DNA of 60,613 nt from Paracoccaceae bacterium (GTDB taxonomy: Bacteria > Pseudomonadota > Alphaproteobacteria > Rhodobacterales > Rhodobacteraceae). Positions 18,631-29,785 of the stretch are shown here, piece by piece. The stretch spans positions 8,915 through 69,527 of the forward strand of contig JAPOVX010000317.1 in the NCBI GenBank assembly GCA_026707935.1, in the 5' to 3' direction. Under the pieces are notes generated by a model, which did no database searches, was not told the DNA's origin, and worked only from the letters and a program-made list of their open reading frames with translations. A program made the translations under genes and the position numbers. Each line of letters begins with the position of its first letter. The first letter of the stretch is position 1.

Positions 18631-19059
18631 TCACCAGTGACCCGAGTTCTCCATGCTTGCCCAGGGTTCGGCAGGTGGTAACGCCTTGCCTCTTTGCAGG
18701 AGTTCGATCGAGACATTGTCCGGAGAACGGACAAACGCCATGTGACCGTCCCGGGGCGGCCGGTTGATTGTCACGCCATTGTCCATCAACGACTGGCAAC
18801 TCGCGTAAATGTCGTCAACCTCGTAGGCGAGGTGTCCGAAGTGGCGGCTGTCCGACGGAAGTCCTTCGTCTCCGTCCCAGTTGAACGTCAGCTCAAGCGG
18901 ACATTCCGGCTGTCCGGGCGGGGCCATGAAGACGAGCGTGAAACGACCCGACGGATTGGAATGCCGACGGGTCTCTTCCAGGCCGAGAAGTCGATAGAAC
19001 TTCATGGACTCATCCAGGTCCTTCACGCGGACCATCGTGTGTAGATACTTGATTCCCAT
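18631..19059 (-). CDS. Glyoxalase/lactoylglutathione lyase family protein
   Basis: A vicinal-oxygen-chelate fold protein of 142 residues, closest in pattern to glyoxalase I (methylglyoxal plus glutathione to S-lactoylglutathione). The paired beta-alpha-beta-beta-beta modules are visible. Candidate metal ligands are His7 in YLHTMVRVKDLD, Glu in LELTFNWD, His in RHFGHLAYEVDD, and Glu in VSIELLQRG. These match the His-Glu-His-Glu set of glyoxalase I. The C-terminal 20 residues are variable. It lies alone on the minus strand, divergent from thyX. Confidence 0.87.
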   Translation of the reverse strand: MGIKYLHTMVRVKDLDESMKFYRLLGLEETRRHSNPSGRFTLVFMAPPGQPECPLELTFNWDGDEGLPSDSRHFGHLAYEVDDIYASCQSLMDNGVTINRPPRDGHMAFVRSPDNVSIELLQRGKALPPAEPWASMENSGHW

Positions 19060-19251
19060 AGATTTCTCTCGTTGCCGTTCTTGAGTTGAGAACGTCTATT
19101 TTGCATCACCAACAGGCCAAAACGCCACGAACATGGAGATGAAATTCTGCCCGTCGCGTGCCGACCGGTTTCGTGATATGCCTGATATTGGAAGTCGACC
19201 TCTACCTCAAGCCGGACCGTAACCGGTAAATCGATCGACCGGGTTGAAGCC

Positions 19252-20163
19252 ATGGCAATTGATCCGAAACACCTTGCAGAGATCGATGAGCTTCGATCTC
19301 GGTCGCGTTCAACCCTGCGCGCGGTTTCTCCGGGAATGGAGGCGCGAATGTATTTCGCCCACGAAGTTCTCGACCACGGGTTCATCCGGGTTATCGATTA
19401 CATGGGTGATGACGGGGCGATAACGCAGGCAGCGCGCGTGAGTTACGGAAAGGGGACGCGGAGCGTCCAGAATGATGCCGGCCTGATTCGCTACCTCATG
19501 CGGCACCAGCATACGACCCCGTTCGAGATGTGCGAGGTGAAGTTTCACGTCAAGTTGCCAATCTTTGTTGCGCGGCAATGGATTCGACACCGGACAGCGA
19601 ACGTCAACGAATACTCGGCCCGCTATTCCATACTGGACCGCGAGTTTTACGTGCCGGCACCCGAACAACTCGCGGCGCAGTCCAGGAGTAACAATCAGGG
19701 CAGGGGAACTCCGTTGCAGGGAGAGGAGGCCGCGAGGGTTCTGGAGATCCTGAAGACCGACAGTGCAAGGGCGTACGACCACTACGAGGAGATGCTGGAC
19801 GACCGTGGCGGGAAGACCGGACTCTCGCGGGAACTGGCAAGAATGAACCTACCGGCGAGCGTTTATACGCAGTGGTACTGGAAGACGGATCTGCACAACC
19901 TCCTGCACTTCGTTCACCTGCGTGGTGATTCTCACGCCCAGTACGAGATTCGGGCCTTCGCGGATGTCATGGGTAAAATCCTCGCTGACTGGGTTCCGAT
20001 TACCTACGCAGCATTTGAGGACTACCGAAAACACGCTGTCCTGCTCTCCGGGCCGGCACTGGATTGCATCAGGAGAATGCTGGCGGGCGAAGTTGTCACC
20101 CAGGATGAATCGGGCATGTCCAAACGGGAATGGAGGGAGTTTCAGGCCATCCTCAAAGCATGA
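19252..20163 (+). CDS. thyX: FAD-dependent thymidylate synthase ThyX
   Basis: This enzyme makes dTMP from dUMP using methylene-tetrahydrofolate and reduced FAD, independently of ThyA. The 303-residue protein has the signature RHRX7S as [11 protein letters not shown] at residues 112-122, preceded by [20 protein letters not shown] and followed by the C-terminal nucleotide-binding [19 protein letters not shown]. The upstream ribosome site is weak, but the ATG at 19252 gives the normal family N-terminus. It stands alone on the plus strand between the glyoxalase and the sulfite reductase operon. Confidence 0.97.
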   Translation: MAIDPKHLAEIDELRSRSRSTLRAVSPGMEARMYFAHEVLDHGFIRVIDYMGDDGAITQAARVSYGKGTRSVQNDAGLIRYLMRHQHTTPFEMCEVKFHVKLPIFVARQWIRHRTANVNEYSARYSILDREFYVPAPEQLAAQSRSNNQGRGTPLQGEEAARVLEILKTDSARAYDHYEEMLDDRGGKTGLSRELARMNLPASVYTQWYWKTDLHNLLHFVHLRGDSHAQYEIRAFADVMGKILADWVPITYAAFEDYRKHAVLLSGPALDCIRRMLAGEVVTQDESGMSKREWREFQAILKA

Positions 20164-20265
20164 CGGTATGACCCGGACTTTTCAGACGGCGGTCCGGAAT
20201 TGCGTTGACTTGGGAACCGTGCCTGACACTCGAGCGATCGTGCCGTGCCCGGTCCACGAGCCGGT

Positions 20266-20697
20266 TCAGGGTGATGCCGTGAGCCTTTGCTGATAATTGT
20301 TCCGTTCCCATCCCGCCTCCGGGAGCCAGACCTCCTCCGGTTGCCTGCGCGCAAGGTCGTCGTCGATCTCGATTTCGTCGAATCCGCACCTTCGGGCGAA
20401 GACGAACTGATCTGCCAGGATGTGACCCTTCGCACGAAGACGCCCTCCGAATCCCAGTCGCCGCAATCTGCGGGCAAGGGAGAATCCCCGGCCGTCGACA
20501 TGGGCAGGAAACGGAATCCTGATCAGTGCAACCCTGTCGAAAACCTCGACCAGCTCATTCCCGTCCAGGAAATTCGGGACGTCCAGTGCATTTCCCGGGT
20601 CGATTTTCCCCTGGTCCGATTCGACCTGTTCCCAGTTCAGGAAGTGTCCGGTCCAGTCGTCCGGGGAAAACCCTTGGTCCGACACGATGATTGCCAT
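20266..20697 (-). CDS. DUF934 protein of the sulfite assimilation operon
   Basis: A 143-residue DUF934 family protein. Family members lie at the end of assimilatory sulfate or sulfite reduction operons in Proteobacteria and are presumed to help in that pathway, with no proven activity. Typical sequence includes RIPFPAHVDGRGFSLARRLR, GHILADQFVFARRCGFDEIE and a C-terminal WLPEAGW. It follows cysI by 70 bases. In most relatives cysH sits between the two; here there is no room for it. Confidence 0.88.
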   Translation of the reverse strand: MAIIVSDQGFSPDDWTGHFLNWEQVESDQGKIDPGNALDVPNFLDGNELVEVFDRVALIRIPFPAHVDGRGFSLARRLRRLGFGGRLRAKGHILADQFVFARRCGFDEIEIDDDLARRQPEEVWLPEAGWERNNYQQRLTASP

Positions 20698-20766
20698 TGG
20701 GACTGCTCTCCTGTTCCGGGCCGCACAACCGGCTGACCGAATTCGCGACGAAGGCCCTTGTTGACT

Positions 20767-22428
20767 TCAGGCTGAGCCGCGCAACGAATTCGGGTACAGG
20801 GCGGCCTTGAACGGTTCGATTCCGGTCCGGCGATAGGTTTCGAGAAACGATTCGGACGCGTCGGCGCGTATGTCCAGGTACGCCCGGGCCAACCGGTCGA
20901 TTGCGGGGATCAGATCGTCGGCCGAAAAGCCGGGTCCTGCCCGGTCGCCCAGGCCCGCTGTTTCGGTCCCGTCTCCTCCAAGCGTGACCTGGTAGTTCTC
21001 GACACCGGCCCGATCGAGTCCGAGTATGCCGATATGTCCGACGTGATGATGGCCGCAGGCATTGATGCAGCCGGAGATCTTGATCTTCATGGGGCCGATT
21101 TCGCGTTCCAGTTCCTTGAGGCGAACGGAAATCTCCCTGGCAATCGGGATGGACCGGGCCGTCGCCAAGGCACAATAGTCCATGCCCGGGCAGGCAATGA
21201 TGTCCGAAGTCAGGCCGATATTCGCGGTTCCCAGGCCGGCTCGGACGAGACCGTCGTAGACGGTAGGAATATCATTCTTGTGGACATGGGGAAGAATGAC
21301 ATTCTGTTCGTGGCTGACACGCAACTCGTCGTGCCCGAAGTGTTCGGCGAGATCTGCAAGGGTTCGCATCTGGTCCGAAGTCGCATCTCCCGGCGTCCTT
21401 CCGTGAGCCTTGAGCGAAACGGAAACGATGCTGTAGCCGGGGTGCTTGTGCGGATGGAGATTGGTGTCCACAAACGAACTGAAGTCGGGATCGCTTTCAA
21501 GCCTGGATTCGAAGCGGCCTGTTGGAGCATCGACGAATTGGGGGGATGCGAACGCGTCTTCGATTTCACGAAGCAGCCGCTGGTCGAATCCGCGGAACTC
21601 CGGTTTGATTTCCCGAAACCGTTGTTCGACCATTTCCCGGATCGTATCGATCCCGTTTTCGCGAACGGTTATCTTGATCCGCGCCTTGTATTTGTTGTCA
21701 CGCCGCCCGATCGCGTTGTACACATGCAGGATCGCCTCGAGATAGGGCAGGAGGTCCGCTTCCGGGAGGAATTCCCTGATGACCGTGCCAATGACGGGGG
21801 TTCGGCCGAGGCCACCTCCCACGATCACCTCAAAGCCGGTTTCGCCAGCTTCATTCCGAAATGTCCGCAGGCCGATGTCGTGTGCCCGGGTCACGGCCCT
21901 GTCAACGCGGGACCCGGTGACCGCAATCTTGAACTTGCGCGGAAGGAAGGCGAATTCCGGGTGGTCCGATGACCATTGCCTGACCAGTTCAGCGACGGGG
22001 CGAGGATCGCGAATTTCGTCGGCCGCCGCTCCGGCGAAGTGGTCTGCGGTCACGTTTCGGATACAGTTACCCGAAGTCTGAATCGCGTGCATGTCGGCAT
22101 CAGCGAGCGCATCAAGAATGTCCGGCACGTCTTCCAGCCGTGGCCAGTTGAACTGAATGTTCTGGCGCGTGGTGAAATGTCCGTAACCCTTGTCCCATCG
22201 CTCGGCGATGTATGCGAGTTGCCGGAGTTGCCGGCTGTCCAGGGTCCCATATGGAATTGCGACCCGCAACATGTAGGCGTGCAATTGCAGGTACAGGCCA
22301 TTCATGAGGCGAAACGGTTTGAATTCGTCCTCGGTCAAAGTGCCGTCGATCCGGCGTCGGACCTGGTCGCGAAACCGGTCAACCCTGTCACGGACAAGTC
22401 TGCGATCGAACTCCGAGTACCTGTACAT
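20767..22428 (-). CDS. cysI: Sulfite reductase hemoprotein (CysI/NirA-like)
   Basis: A 553-residue siroheme and [4Fe-4S] reductase that takes sulfite (or, in related enzymes, nitrite) to sulfide with six electrons. The family has a duplicated ferredoxin-like half and a catalytic half; the substrate-site YGHFTTRQNIQFNWP is near residues 80-95. Cluster ligands are visible as CPGMDYC (CX5C) and CINAC (CX3C) with GHHHVGHIG after the second pair. No NADPH-flavoprotein partner (CysJ) is nearby, so electrons may come from ferredoxin. ATG 22428 has GGAG six bases upstream, within the stop region of DUF2849, indicating a tight operon. Confidence 0.93.
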   Translation of the reverse strand: MYRYSEFDRRLVRDRVDRFRDQVRRRIDGTLTEDEFKPFRLMNGLYLQLHAYMLRVAIPYGTLDSRQLRQLAYIAERWDKGYGHFTTRQNIQFNWPRLEDVPDILDALADADMHAIQTSGNCIRNVTADHFAGAAADEIRDPRPVAELVRQWSSDHPEFAFLPRKFKIAVTGSRVDRAVTRAHDIGLRTFRNEAGETGFEVIVGGGLGRTPVIGTVIREFLPEADLLPYLEAILHVYNAIGRRDNKYKARIKITVRENGIDTIREMVEQRFREIKPEFRGFDQRLLREIEDAFASPQFVDAPTGRFESRLESDPDFSSFVDTNLHPHKHPGYSIVSVSLKAHGRTPGDATSDQMRTLADLAEHFGHDELRVSHEQNVILPHVHKNDIPTVYDGLVRAGLGTANIGLTSDIIACPGMDYCALATARSIPIAREISVRLKELEREIGPMKIKISGCINACGHHHVGHIGILGLDRAGVENYQVTLGGDGTETAGLGDRAGPGFSADDLIPAIDRLARAYLDIRADASESFLETYRRTGIEPFKAALYPNSLRGSA

Positions 22429-22431
22429 GTT

Positions 22432-22734
22432 CTACTCCCCGGCCTGCTTTCCGTGCAGGTAGTTTGACGGACCCATGGAACGGAGGTGTTCACGGACATG
22501 GACCGGCTGGGGCCGGCCGTCTCTTCCCGGCGTTGCGTCAGCGAGATAGGGGCCGACAAATGTTCCCGCCTGTCCTTCCGCCCAGTTCATGAGGCCCTCT
22601 GCCTCGGTCTCGTTTTCGATCAGCAAGGCGTCTGAAAACACACGGGTCAGCCGGGAATTGGCAGCAAGGTAAACGACATCCCCGCTCAGGAGATCGTTTG
22701 CAGTCAGTACCTTCGGTGTGAATGTTCTCGGCAT
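22432..22734 (-). CDS. DUF2849 protein
   Basis: A 100-residue DUF2849 family protein, small and without membrane segments. Members are found almost only between cysG and cysI in Alphaproteobacteria, which suggests a role in sulfite reduction or siroheme insertion, but no activity is known. Recognisable parts are TANDLLSGDVVYLA and the C-terminal VREHLRSMGPSNYLHGKQ. The stop is within four bases of the cysI start, and 22 bases separate it from cysG. Confidence 0.88.
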   Translation of the reverse strand: MPRTFTPKVLTANDLLSGDVVYLAANSRLTRVFSDALLIENETEAEGLMNWAEGQAGTFVGPYLADATPGRDGRPQPVHVREHLRSMGPSNYLHGKQAGE

Positions 22735-22756
22735 TTGTGCATCCGGTTTCTTTGAA

Positions 22757-24205
22757 CTAGTGAGCTGCGGAGGCGGGCACGTGCCTGGCTTCTCCTCGCC
22801 GGTCCGCCGAGGTGACGGGAATCCGGCCTTCCTGCATGCCGGTTTCCGAACCGTGCAAGCCGACCAACAGAATCATTGGACCCGTCTTTTCCGCCTTCTC
22901 CACCGCCGATGCCAGGTTGAGCACATCGGTGAAAATGATCGTCTCGTCCGGCCTGGTCGCGTTCTCCACGATCGTTACCGGCTTGGACCCGGGTGAGCCG
23001 TACATCAGCATCCGGCCGCAAATGAAACGCGCAGACCTTCGCGACATGTAGATCGCCGCGACAGCGCCGGGCTTGGCAAGGTCCGCCCAGTCATGTTCGG
23101 TGAATCCCATGACATCGTGACCGGTCAGAAACCGGACCTCGGAGTTTCTTCGCCGCCGCGTGAGGGAGACCCCGAGCCGGGCGGCCGCTGCCGTCGCTGT
23201 CGTGATCCCCGGGATGATTTCCCATTCGATTCCCGCATCCGACAATGCCGAAGTTTCCTCATCGAGGCGCGAAAAAATGGCAGGATCACCTGACTTCAGC
23301 CGAATGACCTGGCGACCTGCCGACGCGTGGTGTATCAGGAGGTCGTTGATGTCCTCCTGTTTCCACGATTCCGAGAACCCCTTCTTGCCTGCGCGAATGA
23401 TCAATGATTCACGTCGCGCAATTTCGATGATCGGGTCGGACACCAATTGATCATGGACGACGACATCGGCGTCATGGAGGAGGTTCCGGGCCCTGAGGGT
23501 CATCAGGTCGGGGTCTCCGGGGCCGGCGCCAACTATGAAGACCCGGCCGCGGGCCGTTTTCGGTGGCGGGCTGTCGGGTTCAGCTCGCGTGGTCGAACCT
23601 TCCTCGAGGATCCTTCCCGGCCCGGCCAGGCTTTTCATGCCCTTGTTGGCAAAATAGCCGTTCCAGAATTCCCGCCGTGACTTGCCTGCAGGAAGACCTT
23701 GCGCAAGAGGTCGCATTTCCCGACCTGTCCTGGCCAACTTTCCGATGGATTGAGGCAGGCGCTCTTCGATATCCGCCTTCAGCATTCTTGCGAGGACTGG
23801 CGCTGCACCTTCCGTGCCGATTGCAACTGTAACAGGCGTCCGGTCGACGATTGCCGGGGTGATGAAGTCGCTTTCGGCAAGATTGTCGACAATGTTGACG
23901 ATGATGCGAAGACGACGGCCGATTTCTGCAATCCTCGAGTCTTCGGCCGCATCCTCGTTGGCGCAGTAGAGCAGGGTGGCCCCGCGGATATCCCTTTTTT
24001 TGATCGGCCGCAGGAAAAGAGACAACTTTCCTCGTTCGGCCCAGTCCCTGATTTCGTGCTCCGGTCGAAGCCCGAAAACGGCAATCCTGGCGCCGGTCTT
24101 CAGGAGCAGGCGCAACTTCGACACGGCTGCGTGTCCGGTTCCGGAAACCACGACTTTGCGATCTGAAAGATCCACGTAAATCGGAAAATGCTTCATTCCT
24201 GACAC
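22757..24205 (-). CDS. cysG: Siroheme synthase CysG
   Basis: A 482-residue fusion enzyme that makes siroheme for the downstream sulfite reductase. The N-terminal half (about 1-200) is the NAD-dependent dehydrogenase/ferrochelatase (CysG-B), with FPIYVDLSDRKVVVSGTGHA and ESDFITPAIVDRTPVTVAIG. The C-terminal half (about 215-460) is uroporphyrinogen III methyltransferase, with VFIVGAGPGDPDLMTLRARN, YEXX-type DVVVHDQLVS, RLKSGDPAIF and GITTATAAAARLGVSLTRR. Starts at GTG 24205 and ATG 24196 are both possible; neither has a strong ribosome site. It is first in the operon and divergent from the Lrp regulator. Confidence 0.95.
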   Translation of the reverse strand: MSGMKHFPIYVDLSDRKVVVSGTGHAAVSKLRLLLKTGARIAVFGLRPEHEIRDWAERGKLSLFLRPIKKRDIRGATLLYCANEDAAEDSRIAEIGRRLRIIVNIVDNLAESDFITPAIVDRTPVTVAIGTEGAAPVLARMLKADIEERLPQSIGKLARTGREMRPLAQGLPAGKSRREFWNGYFANKGMKSLAGPGRILEEGSTTRAEPDSPPPKTARGRVFIVGAGPGDPDLMTLRARNLLHDADVVVHDQLVSDPIIEIARRESLIIRAGKKGFSESWKQEDINDLLIHHASAGRQVIRLKSGDPAIFSRLDEETSALSDAGIEWEIIPGITTATAAAARLGVSLTRRRRNSEVRFLTGHDVMGFTEHDWADLAKPGAVAAIYMSRRSARFICGRMLMYGSPGSKPVTIVENATRPDETIIFTDVLNLASAVEKAEKTGPMILLVGLHGSETGMQEGRIPVTSADRRGEARHVPASAAH

Positions 24206-24362
24206 TAAGTCGTTGTCTTGTTACGAGAACAGTTCGCTGCTGAATATATTGCCGTAGAAAAATTTTTCCATATTCCAATTGATTTTCGGAAAAAAAAAGA
24301 AAATAAAATGCATAATGAAGAAAAAATCATAAAATTATCACAATTTTGTGGAAGACGAGAAA
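24206..24362. promoter_or_regulatory. AT-rich divergent control region of cysG and the Lrp gene
   Basis: This 157-base space is strikingly A+T-rich compared with its surroundings, with A-tracts at 24290-24306. A perfect 12-bp palindrome GAAAAATTTTTC lies at 24257-24268. AT-rich, bent DNA with A/T palindromes is what Lrp/AsnC proteins bind, so autoregulation and control of the sulfite operon from here is likely. The exact promoters are not resolved. Confidence 0.6.
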
Positions 24363-24824
24363 ATGGCTGTCCGACTTGACGCGATAGACAGGAAAATCCT
24401 TGCTGAACTTCAGGAGGACGCAAATCAATCTCTCGATGAAATAGCGAGGAAGGTCGGTACGTCTCGGTCGCCGGTCTGGAACAGAATCCGGAAGTTCAGG
24501 CGCGAGGGGATCATCGGGCGAAACACTGTTCTGCTCGACCCGGAAAAGCTCGGTCTCGAAGCGTGTTTTTTCGTTCTGATCAGAACGTCGCAGCACGAAC
24601 GGGAGTGGCAGAACCGGTTTCTTCAATCATTGATGGATCGTCCCGAGGTCCTTGAAGCCCATCGCCTGGCAGGAGACGTGGACTACATCCTGAAAGTCAG
24701 GGTGCGAAACGCGAAAGCCTATGATGACTTCTACCAGGCATTGATCTCGAATGTGACGATCTTCAACGTTACCGCGCTCCTGTCGATGGAGGAAATCAAA
24801 TCGACGACGGTTCTGCCGGTTTGA
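24363..24824 (+). CDS. Lrp/AsnC-family regulator divergent from the cys operon
   Basis: A 153-residue feast/famine regulator. The N-terminal winged HTH (DAIDRKILAELQEDANQSLD, then GTSRSPVWNRIRKFRREGII) is followed by the RAM ligand-binding domain (LEAHRLAGDVDYILKVRVRN). ATG 24363 has GGAAG eight bases upstream; a GTG at 24348 is in frame but lacks a site. Divergence from cysG across an AT-rich spacer suggests that it senses an amino acid or sulfur metabolite and controls sulfite reduction; this is inferred from position. Confidence 0.93.
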   Translation: MAVRLDAIDRKILAELQEDANQSLDEIARKVGTSRSPVWNRIRKFRREGIIGRNTVLLDPEKLGLEACFFVLIRTSQHEREWQNRFLQSLMDRPEVLEAHRLAGDVDYILKVRVRNAKAYDDFYQALISNVTIFNVTALLSMEEIKSTTVLPV

Positions 24825-24965
24825 GACCCGCGGGCTTCACCTTTCGGGAGAACGCCGGCCGGGCCGGTCAACCGCCTGGACCCGGCAGGCTCTGGAAGGC
24901 CCGTGCGGGGTTTCTGGTGGAATGGCCGGTTGGTTCATTTTTTCGCAGCGTGGAATCCCGAGAGG

Positions 24966-26614
<1,649 letters not shown>

Positions 26615-26672
26615 GTTGGCCGGATAATCGTGGCCGATTCGAGCCGGTGGCGGGTTCACGCATGCGACTTGT

Positions 26673-26745
26673 TCGGGAATTCCCTGGCGGATTCCCGAGA
26701 CCTGTTCACGGGATCGGACAATCGCTAAATTTCCTGACCGGAAAT
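26673..26745 (+). other. Two inverted repeats between sdhE and the RodZ-like gene
   Basis: TCGGGAAT (26673-26680) and ATTCCCGA (26691-26698) form a perfect 8-bp stem with a ten-base loop. ATTTCC and GGAAAT (26729-26745) form a 6-bp stem with a five-base loop. The first could end the sdhE transcript, although no U-tract follows. The second lies about 130 bases before the RodZ-like start and could be an operator. Confidence 0.35.
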
Positions 26746-26873
26746 CTGCGAATGAGTGGATTCTCTCGGAGCAATTTGCTAAGCTGCAGCAGCGAGTCGA
26801 AATATCCTCGCCGACATATGGATCCAGGGGGGCTGGAACGCTGTCGGCTGGATGGAGTTGGGGAGAGGACTCC

Positions 26874-28073
26874 GTGGAAGACTTCGAGCCTTTGCGCGGC
26901 TACGACTCATATGTCGTCACGCTCGGGGATGTCCTTCGCGGTGAGCGCATCACGCTTAACAAGACAGTCGAGCAGGCGGCTGCAGATCTGCGAATAAAGC
27001 CATCCTACGTTCTGGCAATAGAGAACGGCGATTTGTCGGAGTTCGAATTGCCGGTCCTTGTTGGTGGTCTCGTACGGTCATATGCGCGTTATCTTGGCCT
27101 GGACCCTGAGGTGACGTATGTGAAGTTCTGCCAGGAGACCGGGTTCTCGCATCAAGTCGCCGATCCGTTCGCGGTCAAGGATCTGAAACTGCCGGAAAGG
27201 GACTTGCAGCCTGAAGGTCGCAAGGTGCCATCGAGCCGGGATTCGCTGGTCAACAGGTCAACTCTTTCGCTCGGATTCATTCGCCCGCGGCAATTCTGGC
27301 AAGATTTTTCGGTCTCTGCGGTATTCAACATGGGTGTCCTTGTGATGATCATCGCGGGGTTGGCCTATGGCGGGTGGAATGTCGTACGTGAAATCCAGCA
27401 GGTTCGCATGGTTCCGAGTGATGAGACCCGCCTGGCCAATGGTGATCTGATCACGTCATTGTGGCTTTCCACGGCGGAAGACGGGAACAGCGCTTCGGGA
27501 CTCGGAGAGGAGGTCGCCGGAAACACTGACCCGGGTTCGGTGCAACATCCTGATGCGACAGGGCTGGGCCGGAGTTATCGTCCTCAAATACTCGACTATC
27601 CGGTCGTGGAGCCGAGAGATGGTCCGATTGCTTCAATTGATCCTGATAGTTTCGGGACATTGATCGAAACGGACGATCATGCCATCGCCATTCCCGCGGA
27701 GGCCCCTCAGGTTGTTGAGAAAGCGCCTCCAATCGTCGAGGTCTATGCCGCCAATCCGGCCTGGTTGAGGGTCTTTGTGGAAGCAGGAGATGTGCTTTTC
27801 GAGGAAATCCTGGACGCAAAGCAGATTTACCAGGTGCCACAGGATGTCGAAAACCCGTTGCTGCGATCCGGGAATTCCGGCTCGGTCTATCTCGTTGTCG
27901 ACGGGAAGACCTACGGACCCGTCGGAAGCGGAACCGGGGTTGCCAAGCGCGTGTCGCTGAATGCTGCCGACATAATCGAGAATTTCGAAATGTCACATGT
28001 TGCGGTTGACCGGAACCGCCAGACGGTTGCGGACGGAAATACCGTGCGTCCGGTTTTGCCGCGCTCGCAATGA
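26874..28073 (+). CDS. RodZ-like helix-turn-helix membrane protein
   Basis: A 399-residue bitopic protein with the RodZ/HTH_25 plan. The cytosolic HTH is at about 15-90 (TLGDVLRGERITLNKTVEQA, LRIKPSYVLAIENGDLSEF). A single transmembrane segment (VFNMGVLVMIIAGLAYGGW, about 149-167) follows, then a long acidic linker. The C-terminal DUF4115 beta domain is at about 295-365 (PAWLRVFVEAGDVLFEEIL). RodZ links MreB to cell-wall synthesis in rods; alphaproteobacterial versions like this lie before ispG. Translation starts at GTG 26874 after GGAGAGG. The gap to ispG is 93 bases. Confidence 0.85.
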   Translation: MEDFEPLRGYDSYVVTLGDVLRGERITLNKTVEQAAADLRIKPSYVLAIENGDLSEFELPVLVGGLVRSYARYLGLDPEVTYVKFCQETGFSHQVADPFAVKDLKLPERDLQPEGRKVPSSRDSLVNRSTLSLGFIRPRQFWQDFSVSAVFNMGVLVMIIAGLAYGGWNVVREIQQVRMVPSDETRLANGDLITSLWLSTAEDGNSASGLGEEVAGNTDPGSVQHPDATGLGRSYRPQILDYPVVEPRDGPIASIDPDSFGTLIETDDHAIAIPAEAPQVVEKAPPIVEVYAANPAWLRVFVEAGDVLFEEILDAKQIYQVPQDVENPLLRSGNSGSVYLVVDGKTYGPVGSGTGVAKRVSLNAADIIENFEMSHVAVDRNRQTVADGNTVRPVLPRSQ

Positions 28074-28166
28074 TGACTCTCGCGTTCTGCTGAATGTGGA
28101 GAGTCCGCTTTCAGGCCAATGCAGGTCGAATCAGGCCTGTGATGCAGATTTTTGGACAGGGCAAGA

Positions 28167-29306
28167 ATGGAACTCCATGACATAAGGCCGTGGAGGCGCA
28201 TTGAACGGCGACCGAGCCGACGAATTATGGTCGGGGACGTACCAATAGGCGGCGGCGCACCGATTGCGGTGCAAACGATGACGAATACGCCGACGACCGA
28301 CGTTTCGAATACCGTGGCCCAGATCAATGCCTGTGCCGAGGCGGGAGCCGATTTCGTCCGTGTCTCTTGCCCCGACCCGGCATCGACGAAGGCGTTCAGG
28401 GAAATCGTTCGGGACAGCCCCGTTCCGCTCGTTGCCGACATCCATTTCCATTATCGCCGTGCTCTCGAGGCGGCAGATGCCGGTGCCGCCTGCCTGAGAA
28501 TCAATCCGGGAAACATCGGGTCGAGTGAACGTGTGGCCGAGGTCGTTCGAGCGGCCAGGACCAACGGTTGTTCAATCCGGATCGGTGTCAATGCAGGTTC
28601 GCTCGAGCGTCATCTTCTCGAAAAGTACGCGGAACCGTGTCCGGAAGCGATGGTCGAAAGCGGGCTTTCCCATATTCGATTGTTGGAAGAGGCGGGATTT
28701 ACCGAATACAAGATTTCGGCCAAGGCGTCCGATGTTTTTCTTGCCGCGGCCGCCTACCAGCAACTTGCGGAAGCGACAGATGCTCCGTTGCATATCGGAA
28801 TAACCGAGTCGGGAGGGCTCAAGTCCGGGACCGTGCGGTCGTCCATCGGATTGGGCAGCCTTCTCTGGTTCGGAATCGGGGATACATTGCGTGTTTCCCT
28901 GTCTGCGGACCCCGTCGAAGAAGTGAAAGTCGGATACGAGATCCTGAAATCGCTCAATCTCAGGCACAGGGGGGTTACGATCATTTCCTGCCCGTCCTGT
29001 GCCAGACAGGGGTTTGACGTCATTGAAACTGTCGGGATTCTGGAGGAACGCCTGGCCCACGTCCGGACGCCCTTGACGCTCTCGATAATCGGTTGCGTGG
29101 TCAATGGCCCCGGTGAGGCACAGATGACCGATATTGGCTTTACCGGTGGGGGCGCAGGATCCGGGATGTTGTATCTTTCGGGCCTTCAGGACAAAAAACT
29201 TGCGAACGAGAACATGGTCGACAGAATCGTTGAGCTGGTTGAAGAGAAGGCCGAGGAACAGGAGCGCGCGGCCCGGGAGGAGCGCGCGTTGCGGGCTGGC
29301 CCATGA
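28167..29306 (+). CDS. ispG: 4-hydroxy-3-methylbut-2-en-1-yl diphosphate synthase
   Basis: A [4Fe-4S] enzyme of the non-mevalonate isoprenoid pathway, converting MEcPP to HMBPP. The 379-residue bacterial (two-domain) form begins with [23 protein letters not shown] sequence and a TIM barrel ([35 protein letters not shown]). Cluster cysteines are visible as CPSC and in [12 protein letters not shown], with Glu conserved there. ATG 28167 has AGGG upstream; an in-frame TTG at 28152 is less likely. It follows the RodZ-like gene by 93 bases, the usual alphaproteobacterial order. Confidence 0.96.
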   Translation: MELHDIRPWRRIERRPSRRIMVGDVPIGGGAPIAVQTMTNTPTTDVSNTVAQINACAEAGADFVRVSCPDPASTKAFREIVRDSPVPLVADIHFHYRRALEAADAGAACLRINPGNIGSSERVAEVVRAARTNGCSIRIGVNAGSLERHLLEKYAEPCPEAMVESGLSHIRLLEEAGFTEYKISAKASDVFLAAAAYQQLAEATDAPLHIGITESGGLKSGTVRSSIGLGSLLWFGIGDTLRVSLSADPVEEVKVGYEILKSLNLRHRGVTIISCPSCARQGFDVIETVGILEERLAHVRTPLTLSIIGCVVNGPGEAQMTDIGFTGGGAGSGMLYLSGLQDKKLANENMVDRIVELVEEKAEEQERAAREERALRAGP

Positions 29307-29312
29307 TCCTCA

Positions 29313-29326
29313 CCGGCCTTTGCCGG
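29313..29326 (+). terminator. Short hairpin after ispG
   Basis: CCGGC-CTTT-GCCGG directly follows the ispG stop and is followed within ten bases by CATTTTGG. The stem is short and the U-run weak, so it is only a possible terminator. Confidence 0.35.
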
Positions 29327-29668
29327 CCCACCTCATTTTGGTCGTGATTTCGCAGGACAGCGTCGGGACGGGCCGCTGGTTTCGGTAGGCCGGCCAGTTG
29401 CCGCGAAAATTCATCCCGCGTTCGGGGCGCCCTGGCCGCACAATCCACGGTTTACCCGATCCGGACCCAAGACCTGCCTGGACATTGAGCCGCGGTCATA
29501 CAGGGAATTCCGCAAAGTAACCGGACAGCCGGCGATCGTCCGGATTTTGAACACTCCGCCCCGGTAGGATCGGGATGACCCGCTGACCATCGGCACGAGT
29601 TTCGCGCTGTATTCGCCGCCGCCGGCGCCTGACGTCGCGGCAGGTTCGTGGATTCCGAAGGGACCGGA

Positions 29669-29785
29669 TCAGGTTGTCCTGCGAACGAGGATGTCGGAAA
29701 TGACGATCGCGGCGATCCGGAGCCCGACTTGCCGGCGCAGGTTGTCCTCGACGCGCTTCGCCACCTCGGTTTCGCGCTCTGCCAT
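29669..29785 (-). CDS. Possible 38-residue protein
   Basis: A short minus-strand frame starts at ATG 29785, with AGGA seven bases upstream. It reads MAERETEVAKRVEDNL and continues through QVGLRIAAIVISDIL to a basic end. The alternation of charged heptads and a hydrophobic stretch is protein-like; the frame stays open upstream to GTG 29842. It lies in the 875-base low-density stretch between ispG and the nuclease gene, where I see no other clear gene on this strand. I recognise no family, and chance cannot be excluded. Confidence 0.3.
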   Translation of the reverse strand: MAERETEVAKRVEDNLRRQVGLRIAAIVISDILVRRTT

